Source: an uncultured Alphaproteobacteria bacterium
GTDB taxonomy: Bacteria > Pseudomonadota > Alphaproteobacteria > HIMB59 > GCA-002718135
Length of the DNA stretch: 64,000 nucleotides
Reading direction: 5' to 3'
Assembly (NCBI GenBank): GCA_902567855.1
Contig: CACFOQ010000006.1
Span: 22,470-86,469 of the forward strand
Shown here: one piece after another, positions 57,419 to 64,000 of the stretch
Numbering within the stretch: position 1 is the first letter of the stretch
How the letters are laid out: each line of letters opens with the position of its first letter
Notes under the pieces: model-generated
Told to the model about the DNA's origin: nothing
The model's database searches: none
Seen by the model: only the letters and a program-made list of their open reading frames with translations
Made by a program: the position numbers and the translations under genes

Positions 57419-58732
57419 ATGAGTAAAATTGTTTTGATTGGAGCTGGAAGTACAAACTTTGGTTTAGGCACTATTGGTGATATCTTTAAATCAACTATAC
57501 TTAATAAATCTACAATTGTTCTTCATGACATAAATGCTGAGTCTTTAAAAAATACAGAACTAATAGCAAAGAGATACAAAGAAAAATTAAAATTAAATTT
57601 TACAATAGAGGCGACGACTTCGAGAAAAGATGCTTTAAAGAATGCAGATTTTTGTATTATATCAATTGAAGTTCAACCAAGATTTGATTTATGGGATCAA
57701 GACTGGAAAGTTCCTCTAGAATATGGCTTTCAACAAGTTTTTGGAGAAAATGGAGGTCCGGGTGGTCTTTTTCATTCTCTTAGAGTAACTCCACCAATAG
57801 TTGAAATTTGCGATGATATTAATACAATTTGTCCAAATGCATATGTTTTTAATTATTCAAATCCTATGCAAAGGGTTTGTCAAACAATAACTACAAAATA
57901 TCCTTCAATGAAATTTATAGGTCTTTGTCATGAGATAGCTTCCATGGAGAGACAACTTCCAGATATTTTAAATACTCCATTTGAAAATATTGAATATAGA
58001 GCTGGAGGATTAAATCACTTAAGTATTCTCGTAGAAGCAAAATTTAAAGATACAGCAAAAGACGCTTATCCAATCATTAGAAAAAAAGGACCTGAATATT
58101 TCAAAAATTATGTAAATGATCATGAAATATGGGGACAAAGGCCTGGAGCAGAAAGAGGGGTTTTTTTTGAATTATTTAATAGATACAATTATCTTCCAAT
58201 TACAACTGATAGTCATTTAGGAGAATATATACAGTGGGCATATAGTGTGGCAGATCATGAAGCTATTTTAGAATTTTATACAAAATATAGAGAAAAATGT
58301 CTGACATTTTATGACAATGAGGAATCATACCAAGATTATTTTGATCTTCAAAAAAAACCAAAAGAAAGAGTAGTAGCAATTATTGAAGGAATAATTCAAG
58401 ATTTAAATTATGAGGAGGCTGCAGTTAATTTGCCTAATAAAGGATATATAAAATATTTACCTGAAAATATAGTGGTAGAAGTACCAGGAATAGTTAATAA
58501 AAAAGGAATTCATGGTGTTAAATTAGAAAATTATCCTTTTGATTTTTCTACTTTGTTACTAAGCCAAGTAAGCGTAATGAGATTAACAGCTGAGGCAGTT
58601 ATAGAAAAATCAAAAGATAAGGCTCTAAAAGCCCTTTTAGCTGATCCAGTCGTTAATAACGTTAATGAAGCTGAAAAACTTTTAAATCATATGATAGAAA
58701 AACAATATCAACACCTTGGTTATTTAATTTAG
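57419..58732 (+). CDS. Family 4 glycosidase (alpha-glucosidase/galactosidase type)
   Basis: NAD- and metal-dependent glycosidase of 437 residues that cleaves by a redox/elimination mechanism. The Rossmann NAD site is LIGAGSTNFG, a metal-ligand Cys-His is in GLCHEIA, and a histidine in GGLNHLS. The CHE motif, as far as I recall, fits the AglA-like branch and excludes the phospho-glycosidase branches with CD or CN. It occupies the place that a GH13 alpha-glucosidase holds in the rhizobial agl operon. Likely substrate: imported alpha-glucosides. Confidence 0.85.
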   Translation: MSKIVLIGAGSTNFGLGTIGDIFKSTILNKSTIVLHDINAESLKNTELIAKRYKEKLKLNFTIEATTSRKDALKNADFCIISIEVQPRFDLWDQDWKVPLEYGFQQVFGENGGPGGLFHSLRVTPPIVEICDDINTICPNAYVFNYSNPMQRVCQTITTKYPSMKFIGLCHEIASMERQLPDILNTPFENIEYRAGGLNHLSILVEAKFKDTAKDAYPIIRKKGPEYFKNYVNDHEIWGQRPGAERGVFFELFNRYNYLPITTDSHLGEYIQWAYSVADHEAILEFYTKYREKCLTFYDNEESYQDYFDLQKKPKERVVAIIEGIIQDLNYEEAAVNLPNKGYIKYLPENIVVEVPGIVNKKGIHGVKLENYPFDFSTLLLSQVSVMRLTAEAVIEKSKDKALKALLADPVVNNVNEAEKLLNHMIEKQYQHLGYLI

Positions 58733-58796
58733 TTGCTTCTAAATCAATATTGGAATAAACTAAAATTGCTTGAAAGATCGCTCAAAGGAGGATGAA

Positions 58797-59876
58797 GTGG
58801 CAGATATAAATATTAATACTATAAATAAATATTATGGAGATGTGCATGTTATTAAAGACATTTCTCTTGATATAAAAAGTCAATCTTTTACTGTTTTAGT
58901 TGGCCCAAGTGGGTGTGGAAAATCAACAATGTTAAGAATGATTGCAGGATTAGAAGATATTAATTCGGGAACAATTTCTATTGATGGAGAAGTTGTTAAT
59001 GATCTTCCTCCTAAACAAAGAAATATTGCAATGGTGTTTCAGTCATACGCCTTATATCCACATATGACAGTTTTTGACAATATGGCTTTTGGATTAAAAT
59101 TAGAAAAAAGATCAAAAGATGAAATAAATGAAAGAGTACAAGAAGCTGCGAGGATTTTGCAAATTGAAGAATACCTTCATAGAAAACCAAAACAACTTTC
59201 TGGAGGTCAAAGACAACGTGTTGCTATTGGTAGAGCTATAACTAGAAAACCAAAAGTTTTCTTATTTGATGAGCCTTTATCAAATCTTGATGCAGCTCTT
59301 CGAGTGCAAATGCGTGTCGAACTAGCTAAATTACATGATCAACTTAATGCAACAATGATTTATGTAACCCACGATCAAACTGAAGCAATGACACTAGCAG
59401 ATGATATAGTTGTTTTAGATGAAGGCATAGTCTCACAAAAAGGCTCTCCTATGGAATTATATAGTAATCCATCAAATCTTTTTGTAGGAGGATTTATTGG
59501 GTCACCAAAAATGAATTTTGTTGATTCCAAGATCTTAAGTGCAACGAATGACTCTACAGAAATAGATATTTTTGGAACATCCAAAATTACAATACCAAAA
59601 ACTTCTTCAAATTCATCGAATGGTGACTCAGTTACCTTAGGTATTAGACCTGAACATTTATTAGTTAATCAAGATGGTGATGCAAGCTGGGAAAGCAAAG
59701 TTTTTGTAGTGGAAAAACTTGGTTCTGGTACATTTCTATATTTAGAAAAAGATGGTGAACCTCTCGTTGTAGAGACAGAAGGTGACTCTAATATTAAAGT
59801 TGGCGATACTGTAAAAGTTGGTTTCACAGCTTCACGTTGTCAATTATTTGATAGTAGTAACCAAGCTTTTAAATAA
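58797..59876 (+). CDS. aglK: Alpha-glucoside ABC transporter ATP-binding protein (AglK-like)
   Basis: ATPase subunit of the importer, MalK/UgpC family, 359 residues. Walker A GPSGCGKST, Q-loop VFQSYALYPHM, signature LSGGQRQR, Walker B VFLFDEPLSNLDAALR and a C-terminal OB-type domain (LGIRPEHL). I chose GTG 58797, preceded by AAAGGAGG at five bases; a TTG nine codons upstream lies ahead of the ribosome site. It ends the agl operon. Confidence 0.92.
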   Translation: MADININTINKYYGDVHVIKDISLDIKSQSFTVLVGPSGCGKSTMLRMIAGLEDINSGTISIDGEVVNDLPPKQRNIAMVFQSYALYPHMTVFDNMAFGLKLEKRSKDEINERVQEAARILQIEEYLHRKPKQLSGGQRQRVAIGRAITRKPKVFLFDEPLSNLDAALRVQMRVELAKLHDQLNATMIYVTHDQTEAMTLADDIVVLDEGIVSQKGSPMELYSNPSNLFVGGFIGSPKMNFVDSKILSATNDSTEIDIFGTSKITIPKTSSNSSNGDSVTLGIRPEHLLVNQDGDASWESKVFVVEKLGSGTFLYLEKDGEPLVVETEGDSNIKVGDTVKVGFTASRCQLFDSSNQAFK

Positions 59877-59891
59877 TAATAATAATTAATA

Positions 59892-59940
59892 GAATCGGTA
59901 TATTTACTAATCATAAATAGATAAGAAATATTACCGATTC
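59892..59940 (+). terminator. Long hairpin after aglK
   Basis: GAATCGGTA (59892-59900) pairs with TACCGATTC (59932-59940), extended by TATTT/AAATA with one bulge. There is no strong U-run, so it may be a processing or stability element that ends the agl transcript inefficiently. Confidence 0.5.
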
Positions 59941-59949
59941 GTTCATATT

Positions 59950-59978
59950 TTAATACCCCAAAACGTTTTAGTTATATT
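59950..59978 (+). promoter_or_regulatory. Second LacI operator inside a predicted sRNA promoter
   Basis: A -35 TTAATA (59950-59955), exact 17-bp spacer, and -10 TATATT (59973-59978). The spacer holds CCAAAACGTTTTAG (59958-59971), differing at one position from the aglE operator. Geometry matches the aglE promoter, so both should respond to the same LacI protein. Confidence 0.7.
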
Positions 59979-59984
59979 ATTTAA

Positions 59985-60061
59985 GTGAGCAGAGAGTTTC
60001 ATATTATTTCCTCCTAAAGAAGTATTCCTCTAGCAAACTTCTCTGCTCAAAAATTTTTTTT
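59985..60061 (+). ncRNA. Candidate LacI-controlled small RNA with anti-Shine-Dalgarno loop
   Basis: From the predicted start at about 59985 the RNA would be near 75 nt. GAGCAGAGA-GTTT (59987-59999) pairs with AAAC-T-TCTCTGCTC (60035-60048), followed by AAAAA and an eight-T run, which is a terminator. The 35-nt loop holds TTTCCTCCT (60007-60015) and TTCCTC (60025-60030), both complementary to Shine-Dalgarno sequences. TTCCTCC pairs with GGAGGAA at the aglE ribosome site for seven bases. Some alphaproteobacterial sRNAs carry similar CCUCC loops. No ORF fits within it. Confidence 0.5.
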
Positions 60062-60099
60062 AATGAAATTAAAATTAAATTATATTTAATGACTTTATT

Positions 60100-60693
60100 C
60101 TATTTTATAAATTTATTTATCTCAGCTTCAATTATATTAGGATTAGTTAAATGTATTGTTTTAAATCCAAGTTTTTTAGCAGCTTGAATATTAACTAACT
60201 TATCATCAATAAATACTGTATTTTGTGGATCTAAATTAAATCTATCTATAGCTAATAAATAAATTTTAGGATCAGGCTTAACAAGTTTGTCTTCTCCAGA
60301 AATTAATAAGCCATCAAAATTATTCATAAATTTAAATTCTTTAGGTATGTCTATAAATGTTTCAGAGGACCAATTAGATAAAACAAAACATTCATAATTA
60401 TTTTTTTTTAATTTTATCAAAATATCAACTGAAGATTGAAAAGTTCCTTTGATCATTTTTCTATGATTTGGGTAGTATTGCCTTATAAGATTTTCATATT
60501 GAGGAAATTTTTTTATAATATCTTTTTCTCCATCTTCAATACTACGACCTGAATCTTGGGCTAGATTCCATTCATCATTACAAACTTTTGTTAAAAAAAA
60601 ATCCATCTCATCTTTATCAGAAATTATTTTTGTAAAAAAAAATTTAGGATCCCAATCAAAAAACACTCCACCTAAATCAAATAAAAATTTCAT
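60100..60693 (-). CDS. HAD-superfamily phosphatase (YihX-like)
   Basis: 197-residue HAD-IA phosphatase. The nucleophile motif is FDLGGVFFDWD, motif II FVLSNWS, and motif III VKPDPKIYLLA followed by FIDDKLVNIQAA. The DxGGV start resembles YihX, which removes phosphate from alpha-glucose 1-phosphate; that role would suit the adjacent sugar operon but is only an inference. It is a single gene convergent with the candidate sRNA. Confidence 0.78.
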   Translation of the reverse strand: MKFLFDLGGVFFDWDPKFFFTKIISDKDEMDFFLTKVCNDEWNLAQDSGRSIEDGEKDIIKKFPQYENLIRQYYPNHRKMIKGTFQSSVDILIKLKKNNYECFVLSNWSSETFIDIPKEFKFMNNFDGLLISGEDKLVKPDPKIYLLAIDRFNLDPQNTVFIDDKLVNIQAAKKLGFKTIHLTNPNIIEAEINKFIK

Positions 60694-60753
60694 AAGTTGT
60701 TAAACTTTCTATATACACTTAATCTTAATATAGTAAATTGACACATAATTATT

Positions 60754-61614
60754 ATGAAAAATAAAATTGTCAATTCAATTAATAAAGACTTGAGTATTTT
60801 AACTAAGAAAAAATTTTCAAAAAAATACATAAGTAAATATATTTTACCTATAATTGACAATATTGCTAATTCAAAACAAAAAAAAATTTTGATTTCTGGA
60901 TCACAAGGAATTGGTAAATCAACTTTACTTAAAATTATTGAAAAAAATATTCTTAAATTTTATGAAAAAAAAATATTAACATTAAGCCTAGATGACTATT
61001 ATTTGCCAAAGAAAGAAAGATGGATATTATCAAAAAAAATTCATCCTCTTTTAATTACTAGAGGTGTTCCTGGTACACATGATTTAAATAAATTAATAAA
61101 AGATATTAATTCGTTTCAGAATAAGAAGTATCCTATTCATAAACCTATATTTGATAAACTTAAGGATGATCGGTCAAAAAAAAAAGAAAAGATTATACAG
61201 AAAGCTGATATCTTAATTCTTGAAGGATGGTGTTGTGGATCACCTCCAATAGAGAAAAAGTATTTATATAAAAATATTAATTTATTAGAAAAAAAAGAAG
61301 ATCCTCACATGATATGGAGAAATTTTTATAATCAGAAACTAAAAAATGAATATTCAAATTTATTTAAACTTTTTGAAAAGAAAATTTTCTTAAAATCTTC
61401 AAGTTTTAACTATGTTTTAAATTGGAGATTTAAACAAGAAAAAATGATGAGAGAAAGAAATAATAAAAAGATTATGAATAAAAAAGAATTAGAATATTTT
61501 ATATCTCATTATGAAAAAATTACTAAATTTATGATTAGAGTGCTGCCAAAAAGAGCTGATATAGTGATCAAAATTGACAAAAATCAAAGAATTAAAAATT
61601 TAATATATAATTAA
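60754..61614 (+). CDS. P-loop kinase, probable D-glycerate 3-kinase
   Basis: 286 residues. Walker A is ISGSQGIGKST (near residue 47), and LSLDDYY with LILEGWCCGSP match the GLYK/uridine-kinase-like group, as does TRGVPGTHDL. The family phosphorylates D-glycerate at O3 for entry into glycolysis or serine synthesis. Assignment rests on motif pattern. It is divergent from the HAD phosphatase and overlaps the convergent TPR gene by four bases. Confidence 0.75.
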   Translation: MKNKIVNSINKDLSILTKKKFSKKYISKYILPIIDNIANSKQKKILISGSQGIGKSTLLKIIEKNILKFYEKKILTLSLDDYYLPKKERWILSKKIHPLLITRGVPGTHDLNKLIKDINSFQNKKYPIHKPIFDKLKDDRSKKKEKIIQKADILILEGWCCGSPPIEKKYLYKNINLLEKKEDPHMIWRNFYNQKLKNEYSNLFKLFEKKIFLKSSSFNYVLNWRFKQEKMMRERNNKKIMNKKELEYFISHYEKITKFMIRVLPKRADIVIKIDKNQRIKNLIYN

Positions 61615-62078
61615 AAGTTTATTATCTCTTCTTTTAATTCTTTATATACATTTTGATCAGTACCGATCAAATTACCAAGTTTAATTAATATTTCTTCAGC
61701 TTTTTCTTTCTCATTAATTAATAAATAAAGATCAATTAAATTGACATATGTTGCAATATTATTTTCATCAATAGCTAGTGCTTTTTTGTATGCTTTTTCT
61801 GACTTTTCAAAATTAGGTTTTTTTATTTTTCTATAACTATCACCAAGTAAATTAAATATTTCTATTTCATAACTTCCCAGATCATCTCTTCTTGAAAGAG
61901 CTTTAAGTAATTTAAGTGATTTTTTAAATTCTTTATCTTCAATATTTTTTTTTGCTAAGTTATATAAAATTACTATTTGATCAGAAGTATCTATTACTCT
62001 ATTTTCATCCTTAGAGTCGTATTGGGCATATATATTATGACTTATTAATATTATAAAAAATATTAATAATTTAATCAT
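61611..62078 (-). CDS. Exported tetratricopeptide-repeat protein
   Basis: 155 residues with a signal peptide (LLIFFIILISHNIYA) and three TPR units between about residues 35 and 145 (e.g. SEKAYKKALAIDENNIATYVNLIDLY). Periplasmic scaffold-type protein, partner unknown. It is last in a minus-strand run after the methyltransferase-like gene. Confidence 0.7.
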   Translation of the reverse strand: MIKLLIFFIILISHNIYAQYDSKDENRVIDTSDQIVILYNLAKKNIEDKEFKKSLKLLKALSRRDDLGSYEIEIFNLLGDSYRKIKKPNFEKSEKAYKKALAIDENNIATYVNLIDLYLLINEKEKAEEILIKLGNLIGTDQNVYKELKEEIINF

Positions 62079-62106
62079 AACTTCAAATCTCTTCTATACT
62101 TCTACG

Positions 62107-62571
62107 TTAAAAAATAATCCATTTACTAACAGCTTCTTTATATCTTATGTATTCATCTCCAAAAGTATTAGTTAGATATTCTTCTTCAGGTTTTATAACG
62201 TAATTATTTATCCATATAAATAATATTATAGAAGTTAAAAAATACATAACATTTTCAAAAACAAGAAACATACTGAAATGAAACAGAACAAAAGATAAAT
62301 AAATAGGATTGCGAGTATATGCAAAAATTCCAGTTTTAATTAATCTTTTAGAAGCTGAGGTTGGGACAGGGTTTTCTTCATAGGATTTAAAAATTTCAAA
62401 TCCAGAGAAGAAAAATATTAGGCTGATAATTAAACCAGTTATACCTATTAAATTAATAATATAAATTAAAGGATACTTTGGTAAAATAAATTCCCCAATA
62501 ATATAACAAAATAATAATGCATAGACTGAAATTCTTAGAGGATTTCCTTTGACTAATGGTCCTTCACTCAT
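62107..62571 (-). CDS. Isoprenylcysteine methyltransferase-family membrane protein
   Basis: 154-residue membrane protein with about four helices. The ICMT/PEMT-type SAM site is visible as IKTGIFAYTRNPIYLSF and the C-terminal PEEEYLTNTFGDEYIRYKEAVSKWI. Bacterial homologues methylate small or lipid substrates; the substrate here is unknown. Its start overlaps the HAD gene stop (ATGA). Confidence 0.8.
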   Translation of the reverse strand: MSEGPLVKGNPLRISVYALLFCYIIGEFILPKYPLIYIINLIGITGLIISLIFFFSGFEIFKSYEENPVPTSASKRLIKTGIFAYTRNPIYLSFVLFHFSMFLVFENVMYFLTSIILFIWINNYVIKPEEEYLTNTFGDEYIRYKEAVSKWIIF

Positions 62572-63227
62572 AGGTCTATAATTTTTTTTGATAAATCAAT
62601 ATAACTATCAATAATTAAACTAGCTCCTGCATCTAGTAATTCTTGTTGTGATCTATGAGGAAACCAATGTCCGCCAGCAGTAAATCCTATAACTTTTACA
62701 CCTGCTTTTACACCTGCAGTTACTCCAACTGCACTATCTTCAATAATAATTGTTTCATCTTTATTAAGTTTATAAGTTTCAATAACTTTTAAATAGACAT
62801 CTGGCTCTGGTTTTGGATTGCTTACCATATCAAAAGAAAATATTTTATCTTCTTTAAAATAACTTTCGAAATTTACTTTTTTTAAACCTATAAGAATTCT
62901 TTCTTTCATACTATTAGATCCAATAAAAAAATTACAATTTGAACTCTTTAAAAAATTTTCTGCTCCTGGTACTGGCGTTAATTCATTTACAAAAATATCT
63001 AAGGCAATTTTCATAATATCATCAAAAAAATTTTTTTGATTTTCAATATTAAATTTTACAGAAAGTTCTTGGATTATATGTATAGTTTTTTTACCAGCAT
63101 AAAGTGCAAATTCTTCTTCAGAAAATGGGATATTTCTATCTACCAAATATTGTGCAAAAGCCCGGCCAACAAGTTTCTCACTATCAACCAAAACTCCATC
63201 AAAATCGAATATTATATTTTTGATCAT
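62568..63227 (-). CDS. HAD-superfamily hydrolase, subfamily IA
   Basis: 219 residues. Nucleophile and acid Asp are in FDFDGVLVDSE, motif II in FFIGSNSM, the Lys in SNPKPEPDVYL, and motif IV in IIEDSAVGVTAGVKAG. It resembles phosphoglycolate phosphatase and beta-phosphoglucomutase-type enzymes; the substrate is unclear. First gene of the minus-strand trio ending with the TPR protein. Confidence 0.8.
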   Translation of the reverse strand: MIKNIIFDFDGVLVDSEKLVGRAFAQYLVDRNIPFSEEEFALYAGKKTIHIIQELSVKFNIENQKNFFDDIMKIALDIFVNELTPVPGAENFLKSSNCNFFIGSNSMKERILIGLKKVNFESYFKEDKIFSFDMVSNPKPEPDVYLKVIETYKLNKDETIIIEDSAVGVTAGVKAGVKVIGFTAGGHWFPHRSQQELLDAGASLIIDSYIDLSKKIIDL

Positions 63228-63333
63228 TAATAAATTAGAACTTTTATTAAATAAATTAACATTATCACAGTTTTAATTAACAATTTATTACATATTTATT
63301 GTTTTTTTCTCAGTAAAGAATACTATAGATATT

Positions 63334-63399
63334 GCGATACATAACTCGTCGTAAGATACGAAAGTGGGATCGGTCGCCTACAAAAGTTGGAGGGTAGGT
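63334..63399 (+). promoter_or_regulatory. Structured leader with mutually exclusive stems, possible riboswitch
   Basis: GCGAT (63334-63338) pairs with GTCGC (63373-63377), enclosing the hairpin TCGTA-AGA-TACGA (63349-63361). CCTAC (63377-63381) can pair either with upstream GTGGG (63364-63368) or with GTAGG (63394-63398), which overlaps the ribosome site GGAGGGTAGG just before the ATG. That is the layout of a translational switch. It matches no riboswitch class I can recall. Confidence 0.5.
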
Positions 63400-64000
63400 A
63401 TGAAATTCGGTTATTTTTGTAATTCAACAAATTGGAATAATCAAAAAGAGTATAACCAAATATTAGAGGAAATAAGAGAAATATCCGTTTATTGTGATCA
63501 AAATAATTGGGACTCTATTTGGTTTACTGAACATCATTTTAGTCATGAAGGAATGGAAATATGTCCAAACCCGCTAATGTTAAGTGCAGATATAGCTGCA
63601 AGAACAAATAATATTCGTATAGGGCAAGCTGCAAGTATTATTACTTTTTGGAATCCAATAAGAATAGCTGAAGATATTGCCTTATTAGATCAACTGTCTA
63701 ATGGAAGGGTGGAGGCTGGAATTGGAAGAGGAATTTATGGAAGAGAAGCCTTAAATATTAATCCAGAGGCAGATACAAAAAATAACGAAAAAAATTTTAG
63801 ATTATTTGAAGAAACAATAACAATATTAAAAAAAGCATGGTCTGAAAAGTTTTTTGATCACAAGGGTGAATTTTATACATACCCTACTCAAAATTTTGAA
63901 TGGAATCATAGTATGAGTCCACCTAATGAAGAATTTATGGATATTAAAACAAAAATTTTAAAGAAATTAAGTATTGTGCCTAGAACCATTCAGAAACCAC
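63400..64000 (+). CDS. Luciferase-like flavin-dependent monooxygenase, N-terminal part (cut by window edge)
   Basis: The first 200 residues of an LLM-class flavoenzyme. KFGYFCNSTNW opens the barrel, then WFTEHHFSHEG, IRIGQAASIITFWNPIRIAEDIALLDQLSNGR and GIGRGIYGREA are the classical family signatures. Members use reduced flavin and oxygen to attack small organic molecules. The start codon follows GGAGGG by five bases. The substrate is unknown and the 3' end is outside the window. Confidence 0.88.
   Translation, partial: MKFGYFCNSTNWNNQKEYNQILEEIREISVYCDQNNWDSIWFTEHHFSHEGMEICPNPLMLSADIAARTNNIRIGQAASIITFWNPIRIAEDIALLDQLSNGRVEAGIGRGIYGREALNINPEADTKNNEKNFRLFEETITILKKAWSEKFFDHKGEFYTYPTQNFEWNHSMSPPNEEFMDIKTKILKKLSIVPRTIQKP

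Noticed and set aside
60063..60089. Eight-codon peptide after the candidate sRNA terminator
   Set aside because: It lies beyond the U-run, has no ribosome site and no relation to neighbours.
63334..63399. SAM-II, SAM-V, purine or TPP riboswitch
   Set aside because: None of the conserved junction sequences of these classes is present; kept only as an unassigned structured leader.
1..64000. CRISPR arrays, insertion sequences, rRNA genes and proteorhodopsin
   Set aside because: Looked for; no regularly spaced repeats, transposase motifs, rRNA segments or retinal-protein signatures were seen.

Overview
The window reads as a chromosomal segment of a streamlined, very AT-rich marine alphaproteobacterium. 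Genes are packed with short or negative spacing, no gap exceeds about 250 bases, and no insertion sequence, phage module or CRISPR array is visible. The nuo operon order (A-B-C-D-E-F-G), the tig-clpP-clpX-lon-hupB block, MntR next to a 10-TM exporter, and an agl-type sugar operon all point to Alphaproteobacteria. The sugar and inositol genes would suit the HIMB59/AEGEAN-169 lineage better than core SAR11, but that placement is an inference from gene content and was not tested by phylogeny.

Layout. 1-4836: complex I genes nuoG (cut by the window edge) to nuoA, all on the minus strand. 4928-11485: tRNA-Asp, tRNA-Val, hupB, lon, clpX, clpP, tig, tRNA-Leu and tRNA-His, a protein quality-control block. 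11533-14710: an aminotransferase, glnB, then two tandem glutamine-riboswitch (glnA RNA) aptamers and glnA. 14800-22455: parE, glpK, a class I amidotransferase, iolE, two orphan polar amino acid permeases and a GT9 glycosyltransferase. 22499-26437: tRNA-Phe, yacG, infA, hisD, hisG and murA. 26494-35791: mixed housekeeping genes, including a divergent MntR/exporter pair, an ABC-F protein, a nitrilase and an ACC deaminase. 35877-39210: tRNA-Thr followed by two small tRNA-bounded islets with unknown membrane-protein genes and no recombinase. 39260-44805: a cupredoxin, an SDR, a voltage-gated channel, and a light-related cluster with two unusual photolyase-family proteins plus DUF2805, DUF2256 and DUF393 partners. 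44909-52695: pdxJ of Bacteroidetes type, LysE, a dipeptidase, a cyclophilin, RidA, a D,D-carboxypeptidase, a phosphohexomutase and UDP-glucose dehydrogenase. 52780-60061: a LacI regulator and its alpha-glucoside operon (aglEFG, a GH4 glycosidase, aglK), closed by a candidate operator-controlled small RNA. 60100-64000: HAD phosphatases, a glycerate-kinase-like protein, a TPR protein, an isoprenylcysteine-methyltransferase-like protein, and a luciferase-like monooxygenase behind a structured leader.

How the parts work together. Nitrogen control is concentrated in aminotransferase-glnB-[two glutamine aptamers]-glnA, which suggests direct RNA sensing of glutamine. Sugar use is organised as a LacI regulon: a perfect 14-bp palindrome sits in the aglE promoter, and a near-identical site sits between the -35 and -10 boxes of a second promoter after aglK. 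That second promoter should make a RNA of about 75 nt: one stem ending in a U-run, with a large loop carrying anti-Shine-Dalgarno CCUCC/CCUC motifs. This possible sRNA, the integrase-less tRNA-Thr islets, the photolyase cluster and the leader at 63334-63399 are the best candidates for undescribed biology here.
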